Shown in pieces: positions 28,587 to 40,158 of a stretch of DNA of 64,000 nt; positions within the stretch are counted from its first letter, which is position 1; each line of letters starts with the position of its first letter. The stretch is from Amaranthus tricolor (lineage: Eukaryota; Streptophyta; Magnoliopsida; Caryophyllales; Amaranthaceae). The notes below the pieces were generated by a model. The model had not been told where the DNA came from. It saw only the letters and a list, made by a program, of their open reading frames with translations, and ran no database searches. The position numbers were made by a program, and so were the translations under genes. The stretch spans positions 24,913,660 to 24,977,659 of the forward strand of contig NC_080048.1 of NCBI RefSeq assembly GCF_026212465.1, written 5' to 3'.

Positions 28587-28600
28587 AATTCCCCCTTTTT
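28587..28600 (-). other. Polypurine tract of the nested Copia element
   Basis: Minus strand AAAAAGGGGGAATT directly before the LTR start TGTTGAACC. This is the plus-strand primer for reverse transcription. Confidence 0.85.
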
Positions 28601-29200
28601 GATGATGACAAACTTTTAAACAAACTTAAAATAAAATTAGAGTAAAATCAATATTATAGAGCATGTCAGAGAATAAAACAACTCTACATAACTTAGTAAA
28701 TTAACTCGTTACAATATAATTTACCAAGCAATCATAGCAACACAGTTTACTCCATATAGTATATAAAAACACAATATAAAATATATGTTTTTAAATAGTT
28801 TACAAAAATAGTTAACATAAATCACTAAGTATTTCAAATGTAATAACTTTGAAATCAGAACAATTAATCATATAGTTAGAGCATATATCTTATACTCCTA
28901 TCAACAGAACATTCAAAACAATTATTAGAACAGTTCATCATCAGAGTCATCAGAGCAACAGTTCATCAAATAACTTCTATTATCAGAGCAATATAAATCA
29001 ATCAAGGTATGGAAGCTGTAGTATTCACAACTTCTCTTAAGTTTGTGCATACTTCTTCCCCCTTTTGTCATCAATCAAAAAGAAGTGGGATAGTCAAACC
29101 ACAACGCAAACCATATAGATATTGCCATTGAAGAAGATCAGAAACAGTAAATAAAGGCAAGCACCATGTAATGCAATCCAGATATGCACATACTATAACA
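28601..29200 (-). other. Non-coding 3' internal segment of the nested element
   Basis: A/T-rich DNA between the env-like stop and the polypurine tract. The phrase atcatcagagtcatcagagcaacagttcatc shows short internal repeats (28928-28990). No ORF recognised. Confidence 0.5.
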
Positions 29201-30105
29201 TCACAGACCAATATAAAATAAAGAAATTGTAGCAGCTGTTTCAACAAAAGAATTGACTGATAGTAAGGCCAACAAATGATCATTAAATAATGTGTCTAGC
29301 TTGGCACCAAGACGGTTCTCCATCTGGATGAGCTGATCAGCAATTGAGGCAAGTGAGACACGAGTTTCATCTTGAAAAGCAAGAAATTGAGATTGGAGGT
29401 CTTGGAGCTTAGATAGTATGGAGTCTAAAGAAGCTGCAAGAACATAATTAAAGTTAGCACAGCCTATACCTGGTGAAGTGTGTGTTGGAAATGATGTTGG
29501 TGTAGACTGTATAGGTGATGGTTTTGGTGATGGAATTTGAGGTGATGGTGGTGTGGCTGGCTTGGGAGAGGTAGGTACATATGTTGTAGGCTCAGGGATG
29601 TGGTAAGAGGTGATGTCATCATCCATAACAACCTTACATTTAGAAGCCAACCTCCTACTTTTCCTCTGTATTGAACCAGCCTGCTTCCTCATAGCTATCA
29701 CAATCTCCTCATCACTTGAGTTACTACTTAGAGTGTAATCATCATTATCCTCCATAGCATCTCCTTTCTCTTTTGATTCCCCCTTACTAGCTACTTCTCC
29801 CTATTCCCTAGTTTCTGCTATTTCAGTGGTTGTAGTAGGAACAGACTCCTGCTTCTTTTCTTCCTCAACTAGTTGTTCCTTTACTTCCTCAACCTTCTCC
29901 TCTTCTGATTCAACATCATTAACCTCTTCCACAGCATGTACCAATATCCCTTCATCATTCAATTTTAGGTGCAGATTGTGAAAGCATTTGACTCCTATTT
30001 TCATATTAGGACCCATAGGGAACTACAAGCCATCTAGAGGTACACCAAATTTTCTGAAAATCCATGTCAATAGCCCTCCATATCCAACAAAACTCCCCTT
30101 TTCAA
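29201..30105 (-). pseudogene. Env-like ORF, C-terminal part (nested element)
   Basis: On the minus strand, from about 30105: EKGSFVGYGGLLTWIFRKFG, then a stop (TAG) after VPLDGL, then MGPNMKIGVKCFHNLHLKLN, an acidic region (30016-29801) with Glu/Val repeats, a stop, then 184 codons (29755-29201) with a Pro-rich block (PSPQIPSPKPSPIQSTPT) and a predicted coiled coil (LDSILSKLQDLQSQFLAF). This continues the N-terminal part found inverted at 30741-31538. Two in-frame stops (near 30020 and 29798) break it. The Pro-rich plus coiled-coil layout fits the env-like proteins of SIRE-type Copia elements. Confidence 0.65.
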
Positions 30106-30111
30106 TGCAGT

Positions 30112-30255
30112 CTTAAGGACAACGTTGAAAATAAAAATATAATAGTCAAGCATGTTAACACTAATGAGAAAGTTGCAGATATCATGACTAAACCACTTCC
30201 AAGGGAACAATATGAAAACATGAGATTGAAACTTGGTATGATCAAGCTCCACTGA
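30112..30255 (+). pseudogene. RNase H C-terminal fragment (inverted)
   Basis: LKDNVENKNIIVKHVNTNEK, then VADIMTKPLPREQYENMRLK, LGMIKLH and stop: the conserved end of Copia RNase H (VADIxTKPLP). It belongs to the minus-strand polyprotein ending at 31536 but lies in the inverted block. Confidence 0.9.
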
Positions 30256-30740
30256 GATCAATGGCAAGAATTCTCCTTGATGCAACTTCAAATTGAATAG
30301 GTTTAATCATCCAGAAAAACATTGATTCAAAAATCAATTATTGAAGAATTCAGGTATGCAGTTAATAAAATATGTACTATGAATGTCCTCTTGATTGCAT
30401 GTTTTGAACTAATCAGACCAAAGCAGCATGTGTTCGTTCCATTTTTCTATTTCCAAAAAAAAAAAAAATTTTTCATATTTTTTTTGGGTCAACTCAAATT
30501 AATCAAATAATGGGAATTGGATTTATTTACTCATTCAATGAATTTACCCTACAACTCTTCTTTAAGAAATTGATTTCAAATGAAATAATTAATGAAATGA
30601 AGAGTTGAACCCTTCAGTAACTGTCCTTTCACCCATATATTAACCCCTTCCTCACGACACACCTCTCACGCCTACTCAGTACCCTCAGCAAACGTCACTC
30701 ATTACCCTCTTTCTCAATACACCTTCAAACGTCACTCACA
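30256..30740 (+). other. Spacer between RNase H and the env-like ORF (inverted block)
   Basis: Non-coding, with a poly-A/poly-T stretch at 30456-30484 and a C/A-rich leader (30610-30740) just before the env-like ATG. Confidence 0.45.
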
Positions 30741-31538
30741 ATGAAGACACCTAAATCCTCAAACTCCGGCAAGAAGATGAACAGAAAAACACCACAATCC
30801 ACTAAAACTTCTCAACCGCAACCTCTTAAAGTGGTTCATCCTTCACCACAGATTGACGCTCCACCATCCTCATCTAACGAAACCAAAAATGAAACCCCAA
30901 TTCCATCCACTACACATGTAGGAACCAAACGCCAAATCTCCACACCAAAAGGTGGTTCATCATCTAGACCAACCAAACGTTCGAAGATTACTGATCCCGA
31001 TAGTGCTGAAGAAGTTTCAAAGGAAATGTCTGTAGGGTTCGGTTTAGACAAGTATTGGTATGATACTATTCCTTTTCCACAACTTCATGGCATTTTACAA
31101 AATCAAAACTGGGAAGTATTGATGACCGATTTCAGTTGCAACCCAATATTTCCTAACCTAATGCGTGAATTTATTTTAAATTTCTCTATCGATTGTGGGG
31201 TGTGTTCTAGCATTGTTAAGGATGTAAAAATAGAATTTAACAGTGTTATGTTGGGGGAATGGTTCAATGTTCCTGCTGTTGGATTTGACACTTATCATGT
31301 TGGCTCAAAGATAGTGTTTTCTAGGATTAATGAAAGAATTGTTCTAAAATTCTTAGGAATTGATCAAAAGAAAGGGAAAATAAGGCACAACATCCTGTCT
31401 CCTTTGCATAAATTGTTGTATAATATTGCTCGTAGATTCATCTTACCACGAAACTCCAAACGAAGTGAAGTTAGTCTACGTGATGCCACTTTGATTTATT
31501 GCATGGCCAATCATATTAAAATAAACTTTCCTTCCTGA
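30741..31538 (+). CDS. Env-like ORF, N-terminal part (inverted block of the nested element)
   Basis: 265 codons from an ATG. A basic Ser/Thr/Pro-rich N-terminus (1-90: KTPKSSNSGKK, RPTKRSK) is followed by a globular part with FGLDKYWYDTIPFPQ, REFILNFSIDCG, EFNSVMLGEWFNVPAVGFD and SLRDATLIYCMANHIKINFP. This globular pattern is the plant retroelement 'putative plant transposon protein' type module found in env-like ORFs. The frame ends at the inversion junction a few codons after NHIKINFP. No stop within it, so it was intact when the inversion occurred. It is cut off from its promoter and C-terminal half. Confidence 0.6.
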   Translation: MKTPKSSNSGKKMNRKTPQSTKTSQPQPLKVVHPSPQIDAPPSSSNETKNETPIPSTTHVGTKRQISTPKGGSSSRPTKRSKITDPDSAEEVSKEMSVGFGLDKYWYDTIPFPQLHGILQNQNWEVLMTDFSCNPIFPNLMREFILNFSIDCGVCSSIVKDVKIEFNSVMLGEWFNVPAVGFDTYHVGSKIVFSRINERIVLKFLGIDQKKGKIRHNILSPLHKLLYNIARRFILPRNSKRSEVSLRDATLIYCMANHIKINFPS

Positions 31539-33046
31539 TATGCATATGGCACTGGTATTATCACAATAAATAGGAACACATTCAAACTTAATACCAAAGT
31601 CTCTTAGCTGCTGTTTTATCCAAAGCATTTGGGAACAGCAAGCTGCTGTTGCTACGTATTCAGCTTCGGCAGTGGATAATGCAACAGTGTTTTGTTTCTT
31701 TGAACACCATGAAACTAAACATGAGCCAAGAAATTGTACCATACCTGAAGTACTTTTTCTGTTCACAAGATCTCTTGCATAATCTGCATCACTAAAACCT
31801 TTCAAATCATAGACATCATTTTTAGGGTAAAATAGGGACAAGTCATCTGTTCCCTTCAAATATCTTAAAATTCATTTTACTGCAGTGAGATGTGATTCTT
31901 TAGGATTGGATTGAAATCTAGCACATAAACCAACACTAAAAGCAATATCGGGTCTACTAGCAGTTAGATATAATAAAGAGCCAATCATTCCTATATACAT
32001 AGTTTGATCAATATTTGTTCCATTTGGGTCTTCATCTAATCAAACATATGTAGCCATAGGTGTATTGTTGGTTTTAGCATTATTCAAGCCATATTTCTTG
32101 AGAAGTTCTTTTATATATTTTTTTTGGTGAATAAAGATACCATTAGCTGTTTGTTTAATTTGTAATCCAAGGAAGAAATTTAACTCTCCCATCATGCTCA
32201 TTTCAAATTTAGTGCTCATAAGGTTGGCAAATTCTTTACACAACAATTCATTGGTGGCTCCAAAAATAATATCATTAACATATATTTGAACAACTAAAAT
32301 ATTCAAACCTCTATTCTTAAAGAATAAGGTTTTGTCAATTTTAGCTCTTACAAAGTCATTTTGAATCAAAAACTTTGATAGTCTTTCATACCATTGCCTA
32401 GGAGCTTGTTTCAAGCCATAAAGAGCTTTATCAAACTTGTAGACATGATCAAGAAAATAGGTGTTTTCAAAGCCAAGAGGTTGTTCAACAAAAACTTCTT
32501 CATCAAGAAAACCATTTAAGAAAGCACATTTCACATCCATTTGATATAATTTAAAGTTCATGAATGCAGCAAAAGAAATTAAGATTCTTATAGCCTCTAA
32601 CCTGCTACTGGAGCAAATGTCTCGATATAATCAATACCTTCTTGTTGATTGTATCCTTTGACCACGAGCCTTTCTTTGTTTCTTACAATTATTCCATGCT
32701 CATCTAGTTTATTCTAAAATACCCATTTCAAACCAATTACCTTTTTGTGTTTTGGTTTGGGTTCTAAATGCCATACTTTATTTCTTTCAAATTCATTCAA
32801 TTCATCTTGCATGGCTACAATCCATTCAGAATCCTTTAGAGCTTCTTCGTGATTCTTGGGTTCGAGTGATGATAGGAACGCAAAGTGTGCACAAAAGTTT
32901 CTCATTTGAGATCTAGTTTGTGTTCCTTTATTCAAATCACTTATAATCAAATCAAGAGGATGATAACTTTGATATTTCCAAGGTTTGGGCACAAAATTCT
33001 CTTGTGGGAACAGTAGTATGTTCTGGTTCATCAGCTTGATCGTCAT
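31536..33046 (-). pseudogene. Reverse transcriptase-RNase H of the nested Copia element
   Basis: RT from SLEPKNHEEALKDSEW (near 32885) through MDVKCAFLNGFLDEEVFVEQ, LYGLKQAPRQWYERL and FEMSMMGELNFFLGLQIKQ. RNase H follows: GFSDADYARD, KSTSGMVQFLGSCLVSWCSK and ALSTAEAEYVA, ending at DNTSAICIS at the inversion edge. Defects: a frameshift or stop between 32561 and 32713, stops near 31870 and 32040, and catalytic YVDD changed to YVND (AAT codon near 32276). The enzyme could not be active as written. Confidence 0.93.
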
Positions 33047-33239
33047 TCTGTTCAGCTACTAGATTAGCTTGCTCTTCTGTGGGAACAGCTAGATTGGGAA
33101 CAGTCTGCTGGTCCTGTTGAACTGACAGTTCCAGATTATGATTATGCCTTTCTGCTTCTTCTGGAAACAGCTGTTCACCTGCTGTTCCTTTGATCTTGAA
33201 CTTTCAATTCTTCATCATCATGTTCTAGATTTGCAAGAC

Positions 33240-34556
33240 CTATCTTAAAATTATTTGTATCCTGTTCACTTGACAAAAGTTAGTTTCATCGAAATTTATG
33301 TGAACGGATTCTTCCACGGTCATTGTTCTTTTGTTATAAACTCTATAAGCCTTACTATGTGATGAATAACCAAGAAATACTGCTTCATCACTTCTATCAT
33401 CAAACTTTCCTATATTTCGTTTCCCATTAACATGAACAAAACATTTGTATCTAAACACACGAAAATAGGAGATATTTGGTTTTACACCCTTAAGTAACTC
33501 ATAGGGTGTTTTAGAAGTGATTGGTCTTATTAATATACGATTCAAAATATAGCACGCAGTATTAACAGCCTCGGCCCAAAAATTTCTAGGTAAACCACTA
33601 GCAATTAACATGGTTCTAGCCATTTCCTCTAAGGTTCTATTTTTTCTTTCAGCTACACCATTTTGTTGTGGTGTTCTTGGTGCCGAAAATTTATGACTTA
33701 ATCAATGTTCATTGCAATAATTCATGAAACTTGAATTTTCGAATTCTTTACCATGATCTGACCTTATGTGAATAATTTGATTATTGGTAGGATTTTGTAT
33801 TTTGTTAGCGAAAGAAACAAACTCATTAAAAGCTTCATCTTTACTAACTAAAAATAAAGTCCAAGTAAATCTACTATAATCATCAACAATAACAAACACA
33901 TATCTTTTGCCACTACGGCTTTGTATTCTCATAGGTCCACATAGATCCATATGTAATAATTCAAGTGGTTTAGTGGTGGTCACAATATTCTTTGATTTAA
34001 AAGATGACCTTACTTGTTTTCCTTTGGCACAAGGATCACAAATTTCATCCTTAAAGAATTTTATAGCTGGTAGTCTTCTAACTAGGTCTTTTGATCTTAA
34101 TGTATTAATCCATGTATAACTAGCATGACCTAGACGCTTATGCCAAATAAGTAGTTCGTCTTCTATAACACTTAGACACGTTAGATTGGTTTTGGGAACA
34201 GTGTCCAGGTCCACAACATAAGTGTTCCCTTTTCTGATCCCTTCATGAACTGTGTCTCCTGTGTCATTCCTAGAAATAATGCATCTTTCAGAAGTAAAGT
34301 TCACAGAGTTACCTTTATCGCAAAATTGAGAAATGCTTAGTAAGTTATGTTTCAAATCCTCGACTAAAAATACATTATCGATAGCATGGGAACTAGACCT
34401 TCCAACTTTTCCTTTGGCGATTATCTCACCATTCATTTTGTCACCGAAGGTTACTGTTCCCCCATCATAGTCTTCAAGTGATAGAAATTTAGATTTGTCA
34501 CCCGTCATGCGCTTGGAACACTCACTGTCGAGATACCATGAGTTGTTCCCCCTCAC
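33240..34556 (-). pseudogene. Protease-integrase of the nested Copia element
   Basis: Protease start SWYLDSECSKRMTG, where the catalytic DSG reads DSE and the usual HM reads RM. Integrase has WHKRLGHAS ... CDPCAKGK (HHCC), Asp residues in HMDLCGPM and VDDYSRFTW, RSDHGKEF, then a TAA at about 33701 in NEH*LSHKFSA, then PQQNGVAERKNRTLEEMART and the C-terminal domain with YKCFVHVNGKRNIGKFDDRS and AVFLGYS. The downstream Pro/Gln/Glu linker (33047-33240) has a frameshift. Typical Copia integrase length apart from these breaks. Confidence 0.92.
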
Positions 34557-34686
34557 TTGGACCTGAAAAAAAAAATTAATTGTTAGTTACAGGAATCCAG
34601 GCTATCTTGGGTTCCTTGTCGATTTTACAAGAATCTGCTTTCTTCATCCAAACGTTATCGACATAGTTTCTGTTAGAGACAGTGTA

Positions 34687-35558
34687 CTATTCCCTTTTGG
34701 TGCACTGGTCCTTCAGATGGCCAGTTCCTCCACAGAAGGAACAAATTCTGTCACTAGGGAGATCAATGTATACCTTTTTCTTCTTGCTATTCTTAAAGTG
34801 ATCTAGGCGTTTTGAATTTTTACTTTTAGCTTCTTGAATCCATTTGGGAACACTTTTGATTTTCCCTTTTTCTCTTGAATTTAATTCAAGCTCTATTTTA
34901 TCACTGTTGGAGCGGTTGAATTCGAAGCTACTGTCCAGATTTTGAAAATCTGTACACAGGTTCTTAATAGATGTGTCGTTTAATTCCTTATTCAAGCCTA
35001 ACAATTTGTATTGCAATAACTCAATATTAAGAATAATCTTTGTCTTTTTAATTCTATCCATATTTTCCTTTAGAATTATATTTTGGTCCAAGAAACCGAA
35101 AAATCTGTTTTGGACATCGGATCTAAAGGCGTTTATATAGGAGGCATAGTCTTTACTTACTTTGAGCTCCTTTTCCAATTGGAGACATTTATCATTACAA
35201 TTTTCAAGTTTAATTTGTGTCTCCTTTAGCAACTCTATTAATTTATTTTTACTCAATTTGGATGGATGGACATAAAATGAGTTAGAAGAACATACCTGCT
35301 TTTATGGCAAGGGCATTAATTTCCATCTTCTGAAAATCTTCTTTTTCAAATTCGATTATGGGTTTAGGAACAATTTCATGATTGGAGTTAGTAGTGGTTA
35401 CCTCAATCTCTAATTTTGATGACTCTCCAAAATTGATAATTTTCCGTTTTGATGAAGATCTCCATCCTATTCTTTCAGTAAGTATAAAATTTTCCATCAA
35501 ACATGGGTGGTCTTTGAGTAGAATATCCTTCTTCCATTCGCTCGTTCATAATTGACAT
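34687..35558 (-). pseudogene. Gag remnant of the nested Copia element
   Basis: Starts MSIMNERMEEGYSTQRPPMF, then DGKFYTY with a TGA in place of the next Trp, then KNRMEIFIKTENYQFWRVI, a frameshift, and INALAIKAG. A deletion removes most of the capsid region. A Lys/Glu/Leu coiled coil (35256-34900) follows, then a basic stretch and one zinc knuckle CSFCGGTGHLKDQC (CX2CX4HX4C, about 34700-34740). Gag of SIRE-type elements is normally much longer before the knuckle. Confidence 0.85.
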
Positions 35559-35612
35559 TTTTGGGAACACCAAGATTCTGCCCTCAGGGTTTCCTGATCT
35601 ACTGGGAACAGG

Positions 35613-35624
35613 GCTCTGATACCA
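35613..35624 (-). other. Primer-binding site, initiator tRNA-Met type
   Basis: Minus strand TGGTATCAGAGC, three bases after the 5' LTR end CTACA. This is the standard Copia primer site. Confidence 0.95.
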
Positions 35625-35626
35625 AT

Positions 35627-37087
35627 TGTAGACTCAATTAGGAACGGGAACAACAACAAGAAGAGGGTGAATTGTTGTTGTTACTAGTTTAAGCGTTTTT
35701 GCCCTGTTTTTGCGGAATTGAATAAAATAAATAAAGCTTAAACTTAGAGTGAAATAATTAAAAGAGACAAACGATTTTTACGTGGAAACCTTCTACGCCT
35801 AAATAAAAGGAAAAACCACGACCCCTCGGGATTTCTAAATTCTCCACTATGATTAAGGCAACTCGTTACAATTACATTAAACATCTTACTTCACTCGAAG
35901 CGCATCAACTGGGCCAAGTTCTCTCTCAAATTGCTTCACTCAAAGCAATAAACTTAGCTTCACTAAAAGCTAAACTCCACACTAGCTTCACTAAAAGCTA
36001 TCTATTTCCCCCTTAGACTCACCCGAGTCTAATTACAAATACTCTCAAAAACCCTTACAAAAGAATAAAAATTCTCTAAAAATAAAATCAATAAGTTGCA
36101 CAAGAAAATATTATAAATTAATTGGCATTTTTAAACAAAATTTTCTTGTAAAAATTCTCCCAAAATTACATAAGATTTAATGACTCATACTAGGCAAGTT
36201 TTGAAGAATAACCGAGTCCACTATTTATAGAGCTAAAATCCCTAATAAAAAGGAATATTCCAACCCATTATTCCTTATCCAAAATAATCATGGGAATAAT
36301 GTGGATTTTAATATCCAAGGTTATCTACGGTTAGTCTCTAAAATAGGTATTAAACTTGACAAATTCAAGCCCACGGTTGTTTAATAATAATCGATGTTCC
36401 CATTTACTAATAATAGATACTGTTCCCTTTAGCAGCAGTACCCATATACTAAAATTAGCTGCAGCTCCCTTTTCCAATAATGACCACGGTTTACTTTAGC
36501 TAAATTTAGATACAGTTGCCTTTAGCTAATAATAGGCATGGTAACCTATTTTCTAATATTAAGACCGTATCTAAAAAATAATAATAATAGCTAAGACTTT
36601 TTCAACAGCAGTTGTTCCTATATTTAGCAAATCCAATATTTAATAAATATAGATCCTAAAATAATGCTAAGTAAATACGAAAAATCATTTTGGAAAACAT
36701 TTTTCCAATTAACTTTAATAATTTATTAATGCAACAAATTAACTTTAATTAATACATTAACTAAAAATAATAATTAAAAATAAATAACCAGAATTTCCAG
36801 TTAACGTAGGCTGACTTCAGCTCAGGAACAGTGCGCTGTCTGCAATTTCCAGTTTTGTTGGAACATCCAACTTTGGAACAGTAGACATGCTGTCTCCATT
36901 TTACATACCAAGCGATATACTTCTTCTAACATCTTTCGGATCCTTTTGACACGTACATTTCCATGAACCAAGTCACAGGTACTATCAACGATCATAATCA
37001 CGACCGGATATCGACCTGCACACAATCTCTAAAAACATATTTGTTTAAATAAAGTGTAGTCATCATCAAAACTCAAGAGGTCCAACA
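35627..37087 (-). repeat. 5' LTR of the nested Copia element
   Basis: 1,461 bp, TGTTGGACC...GAGTCTACA on the minus strand, with a near match at 27084-28586. A likely promoter, ctatttatagagct (36220-36233, TATAAATAG on the minus strand), is inside the LTR. Direct comparison shows scattered substitutions plus one duplication difference. Confidence 0.94.
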
Positions 37088-37179
37088 TAAGTGATTGTTC
37101 TTATCATGTTTTTCAGTTCATGTTCACTTAGTAATATGATTTACGAAAATATGGTTTTGACTTTTATCAAGGGGGAGAT

Positions 37180-38617
37180 TGAATACTCAATTCTTTAAGT
37201 GATGATAATTCAAAACACATATTAAATTAAACCAAAAAATTAAGGAATTATATTTATTTGTTTAAGTAAGTCTAAAATCATATTTAATATTAAATGATTT
37301 ATTGATACATATTTTAAGTCCAAAATTTATTAAATTTAGTTTAAATTAGAATGACTTAAGTTTATTGTATTTGGATAAGGTTGTAATTATTTTTGAATTT
37401 ATATTTAAATGATTATTATAATTGGATAAGATTATATTTAAATTTGAATTAAATAAAAGGAACGTATGTTCAAGACTTTGAAATAGTTGAATTATATTTG
37501 AATTTTAAATTTGAGTTTTAAAATTAAATGTGTGCTTAAGATAATTAAGTATTTAAATATATTACATGTTTTATGCTTAATGTTTGAATACGTTATTACA
37601 CAATTAATGTTTGAATAGTTGAATAAATAAGTTGCTTTGAAATTAAGCTATACTAATTATAGGTTTTCCTATAAATAAGAAGACAATTTAAATTGATACT
37701 AAAAATAGGAAAAGACAATTTAAATTGATGCTAAAAATTAGGAATTAAATTTGAATAAGATTTATACGTTGTATTATCTGGTTTTGCTGAAGTTCCAATA
37801 TCTTGTATGAGTTCTAACGTGGCAGCACAACAATGGTTGTTAATGAAAAAATATAGCACACAATGACGTAATTATATGAGTTGTCAGTGCAACGTCATTT
37901 TGAGTTTAAGCTCAAGATCTTGAAGACTGGCGCAGATTAACCAGATCAACGATATTGACAGATGAAGCTTTCTTGCTCTACAAGGATATGTTATGGCATG
38001 ACATGTATAAATATATGGCTTAATTCAACTATTAAGATTGCAGCACTTCTTACAATTTTCTCTCTTCTTGAATTAAGATCTGATGTTCTCAAAAGTGTTT
38101 TAAAGTGTTGTACAACTTAATTTATCTAACTTTTACATTTGTAATTAGATCTAGAGTTAAAAAGAGTTAGATCTTTCATTGATTAATACGTCTAACCTTG
38201 GAATACTTTTTAAAGTATTCAATTTGTAATCTCTATTGTGAGATTGGGATTTGTACTTTTATTAAGGGAACTTGTAAGACGTTCTTCAAGGGGAAGAACG
38301 TGGTGAGAGAAGATAGAGAGATCTTCTAAGTTGTCTTAAAGTACATTAATAAAAGGCGTTGAATCCTACGAGTTGGAAGAGAACCAATAGGCGAGAAGTA
38401 GGCTGTTTAGAGCCGAGCCTCATGAACATATCGCTTGTTAAATTTTAAGTTCATTTTCGATCATACGTTATAGATTTATCAATCGACCTAAAACTGTTCT
38501 AGAAAACAGTTTCGAAACGTTAGCCAAGCTCTTGAGATAACCTTCCATATAAAAATTTTAAACGGGCATACTCTCTCTTCACCCCCCCTCTAGAGAGTAT
38601 TCGATCTCCTATCAACA
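37180..38617 (+). repeat. 3' LTR of the outer Copia element
   Basis: 1,438 bp from TGAATACTCAATTC (after polypurine tract aagggggaga) to ...GAGTATTCGATCTCCTATCAACA. TATA region tataaatatatggc near 38006. The last bases before satellite DNA. A relative in reverse orientation lies at 11114-11771. Confidence 0.82.
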
Positions 38618-40158
38618 TTAAGAAAAAAATAGTCAAATGCTTGAAATTACGTGCTTAGTTGCGTTTTTAAGGTTTTTATAGCTTTTTTGGTACTTTCTGC
38701 CATAATGTAGTTCAAACTTGGTTTTCTAGGCATGAAACTTGGTAGACAACACTATTTGGTATATATTATTGTGTTGAAATGGTTTGAATTGAAAATAATA
38801 GTCGTATGTTTGAAATTACGTCCTTAGATGCGTTTTTAAGGTTTTTTTTATGCATTTTGGCACTTTCTCGCATACAGTAGTTCAAATTTAGTTTGTTTGG
38901 CATGAGACTTGGCACACACACTATTAGGTATATTTTATTGTGTTGAAATGGTAAGAATTTAAAACAATAGTCATATGCTTGAAATTACGTGCTATGTTTC
39001 TAGCATAAAGTAGCACACAACACTTTCTAGTATATATTATTGTGTTGAATTTGTTAGAATCGAAAACAATTGTCATATGCTTGAAATTACGTGCTAAGTT
39101 ATAATTCTAAGGTTTTTAAAGCGTTTTTAGCATTTTCTCGCATAAAGTAGTTCACACTAGGTTTGTTTGGCATGAAACTTGGCACACATGACTATTTGGT
39201 ATATATTATTGTGTTGAAATGGTTAGAATCGAAAACAATAGTCATATGCTTGAAATTACGTGCTATGTTTCTTTTAAAGGTTATTTAAGCATTTTTGACA
39301 CTTTCTCGCATAAAGTATTTTAAACTTTGTTTGTTTGGCATAAAACTTGGCACACAACACTATTTGGTATATATTATTTTGTTAAAATAACTAGAATCAA
39401 AAACAATAGTCATATGCTTGAAATTACATGCTAAGTTGCCTTTTTAAGGTTTTTTAAGCGGTTGTGGCGCTTTCTGGCATAAGTTGATTCAAACTTGGTT
39501 TGTTTGGCATAAAACTCGGCACACAACACTATTTTGTATATTTTAATTTTATTAATTTCTAGGATCGAAAACAATAGTCATATGCTTGAAAATACGTGAT
39601 TAGTTGCGTTTTAAGGTTTTTTAAGCGTTCTTGGCAGTTTCTTACATAAAGTAGTTCAAACTTGGGTTGTTTTGCATGAAACTTTGCACACAACAATATT
39701 TGGTATATAATATTGTGTTAAAATTGTTAGAATCGAAAACAATAGTCATATGCTTGAAATTACGTTCTAAGTTCCTTTTAAAGGTTTTTTCAGCGTTTTT
39801 GGCACTTTCTCGCTTAAAGTATTTCAAATTTGGTTTGTTTGGCATGAAACATTATAAACAACCCTATTTTTTATATATTATTGTGGTAAAATGGTTAAAT
39901 CGAAAACAATAGTCATATGCTTGAAATTACGTGCTAGGTTCCTATCAAAGTTTTTTTTAGCTGTTTTAGCATTTTCTCGCATAAAGTAGTTCAAACATCG
40001 TTTGTTTGGCATGAAACTTGGCACACAACACTATTTGGTATATATTATTGTGTTGAAATTGTTAGAATCGAAAAAAATAGTCATATGCTTGAAATTATGT
40101 GCTAAGTTCCTTTTAAAGGTTTTGTCAGCGTTTTCGGCACTTTCTCGCGTAAAGTAGT
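38618..40158 (+). repeat. Satellite array, subfamily A (plus orientation)
   Basis: Tandem monomers of about 169 bp, roughly nine copies. Landmarks in order: tagtcatatgcttgaaatta, cgtgcttagttgcg, ttaaggttttttaagcg, actttctcgcataaagtag, ttggtttgtttggcatgaaa, cacacaacactatttggta, tattattgtgttgaa. Copies differ by substitutions and small indels. It starts where the Copia 3' LTR ends and ends at a Gypsy-like insertion. The short frames in it are chance readings: 169 is not a multiple of 3. Confidence 0.95.

Larger units (their letters stand above)
30110..31535 (+). other. Inverted internal block of the nested Copia element
   Basis: This 1.4-kb block runs opposite to the rest of the element. At its left edge the plus strand reads LKDNVENKNIIVKHVN, the C-terminal end of RNase H, while the RNase H N-terminal part is on the minus strand and stops at DNTSAICIS (31536). 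At its right edge the env-like N-terminal ORF stops at IKINFP, while its continuation (EKGSFVGYGG) is on the minus strand left of 30110. About 15-20 residues of RNase H are missing at the junction, so the inversion came with a small deletion. Confidence 0.88.
27084..37087 (-). mobile_element. Complete nested SIRE/Maximus-like Copia retrotransposon
   Basis: A 10,004-bp element inserted in reverse in the outer Copia. Target duplication taagt at 27079-27083 and 37088-37092. LTRs 27084-28586 (3') and 35627-37087 (5'), both TGTTG...CTACA on the minus strand. Initiator-Met primer site 35613-35624 and polypurine tract 28587-28600. Internal order on the minus strand: gag (35558-34687), protease/integrase (34556-33240), RT (33046-32040), RNase H (to 31536), an inverted block (about 31535-30110), and the env-like C-terminal part (about 30105-29201). 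Structurally complete but coding is broken in several places. Confidence 0.93.
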
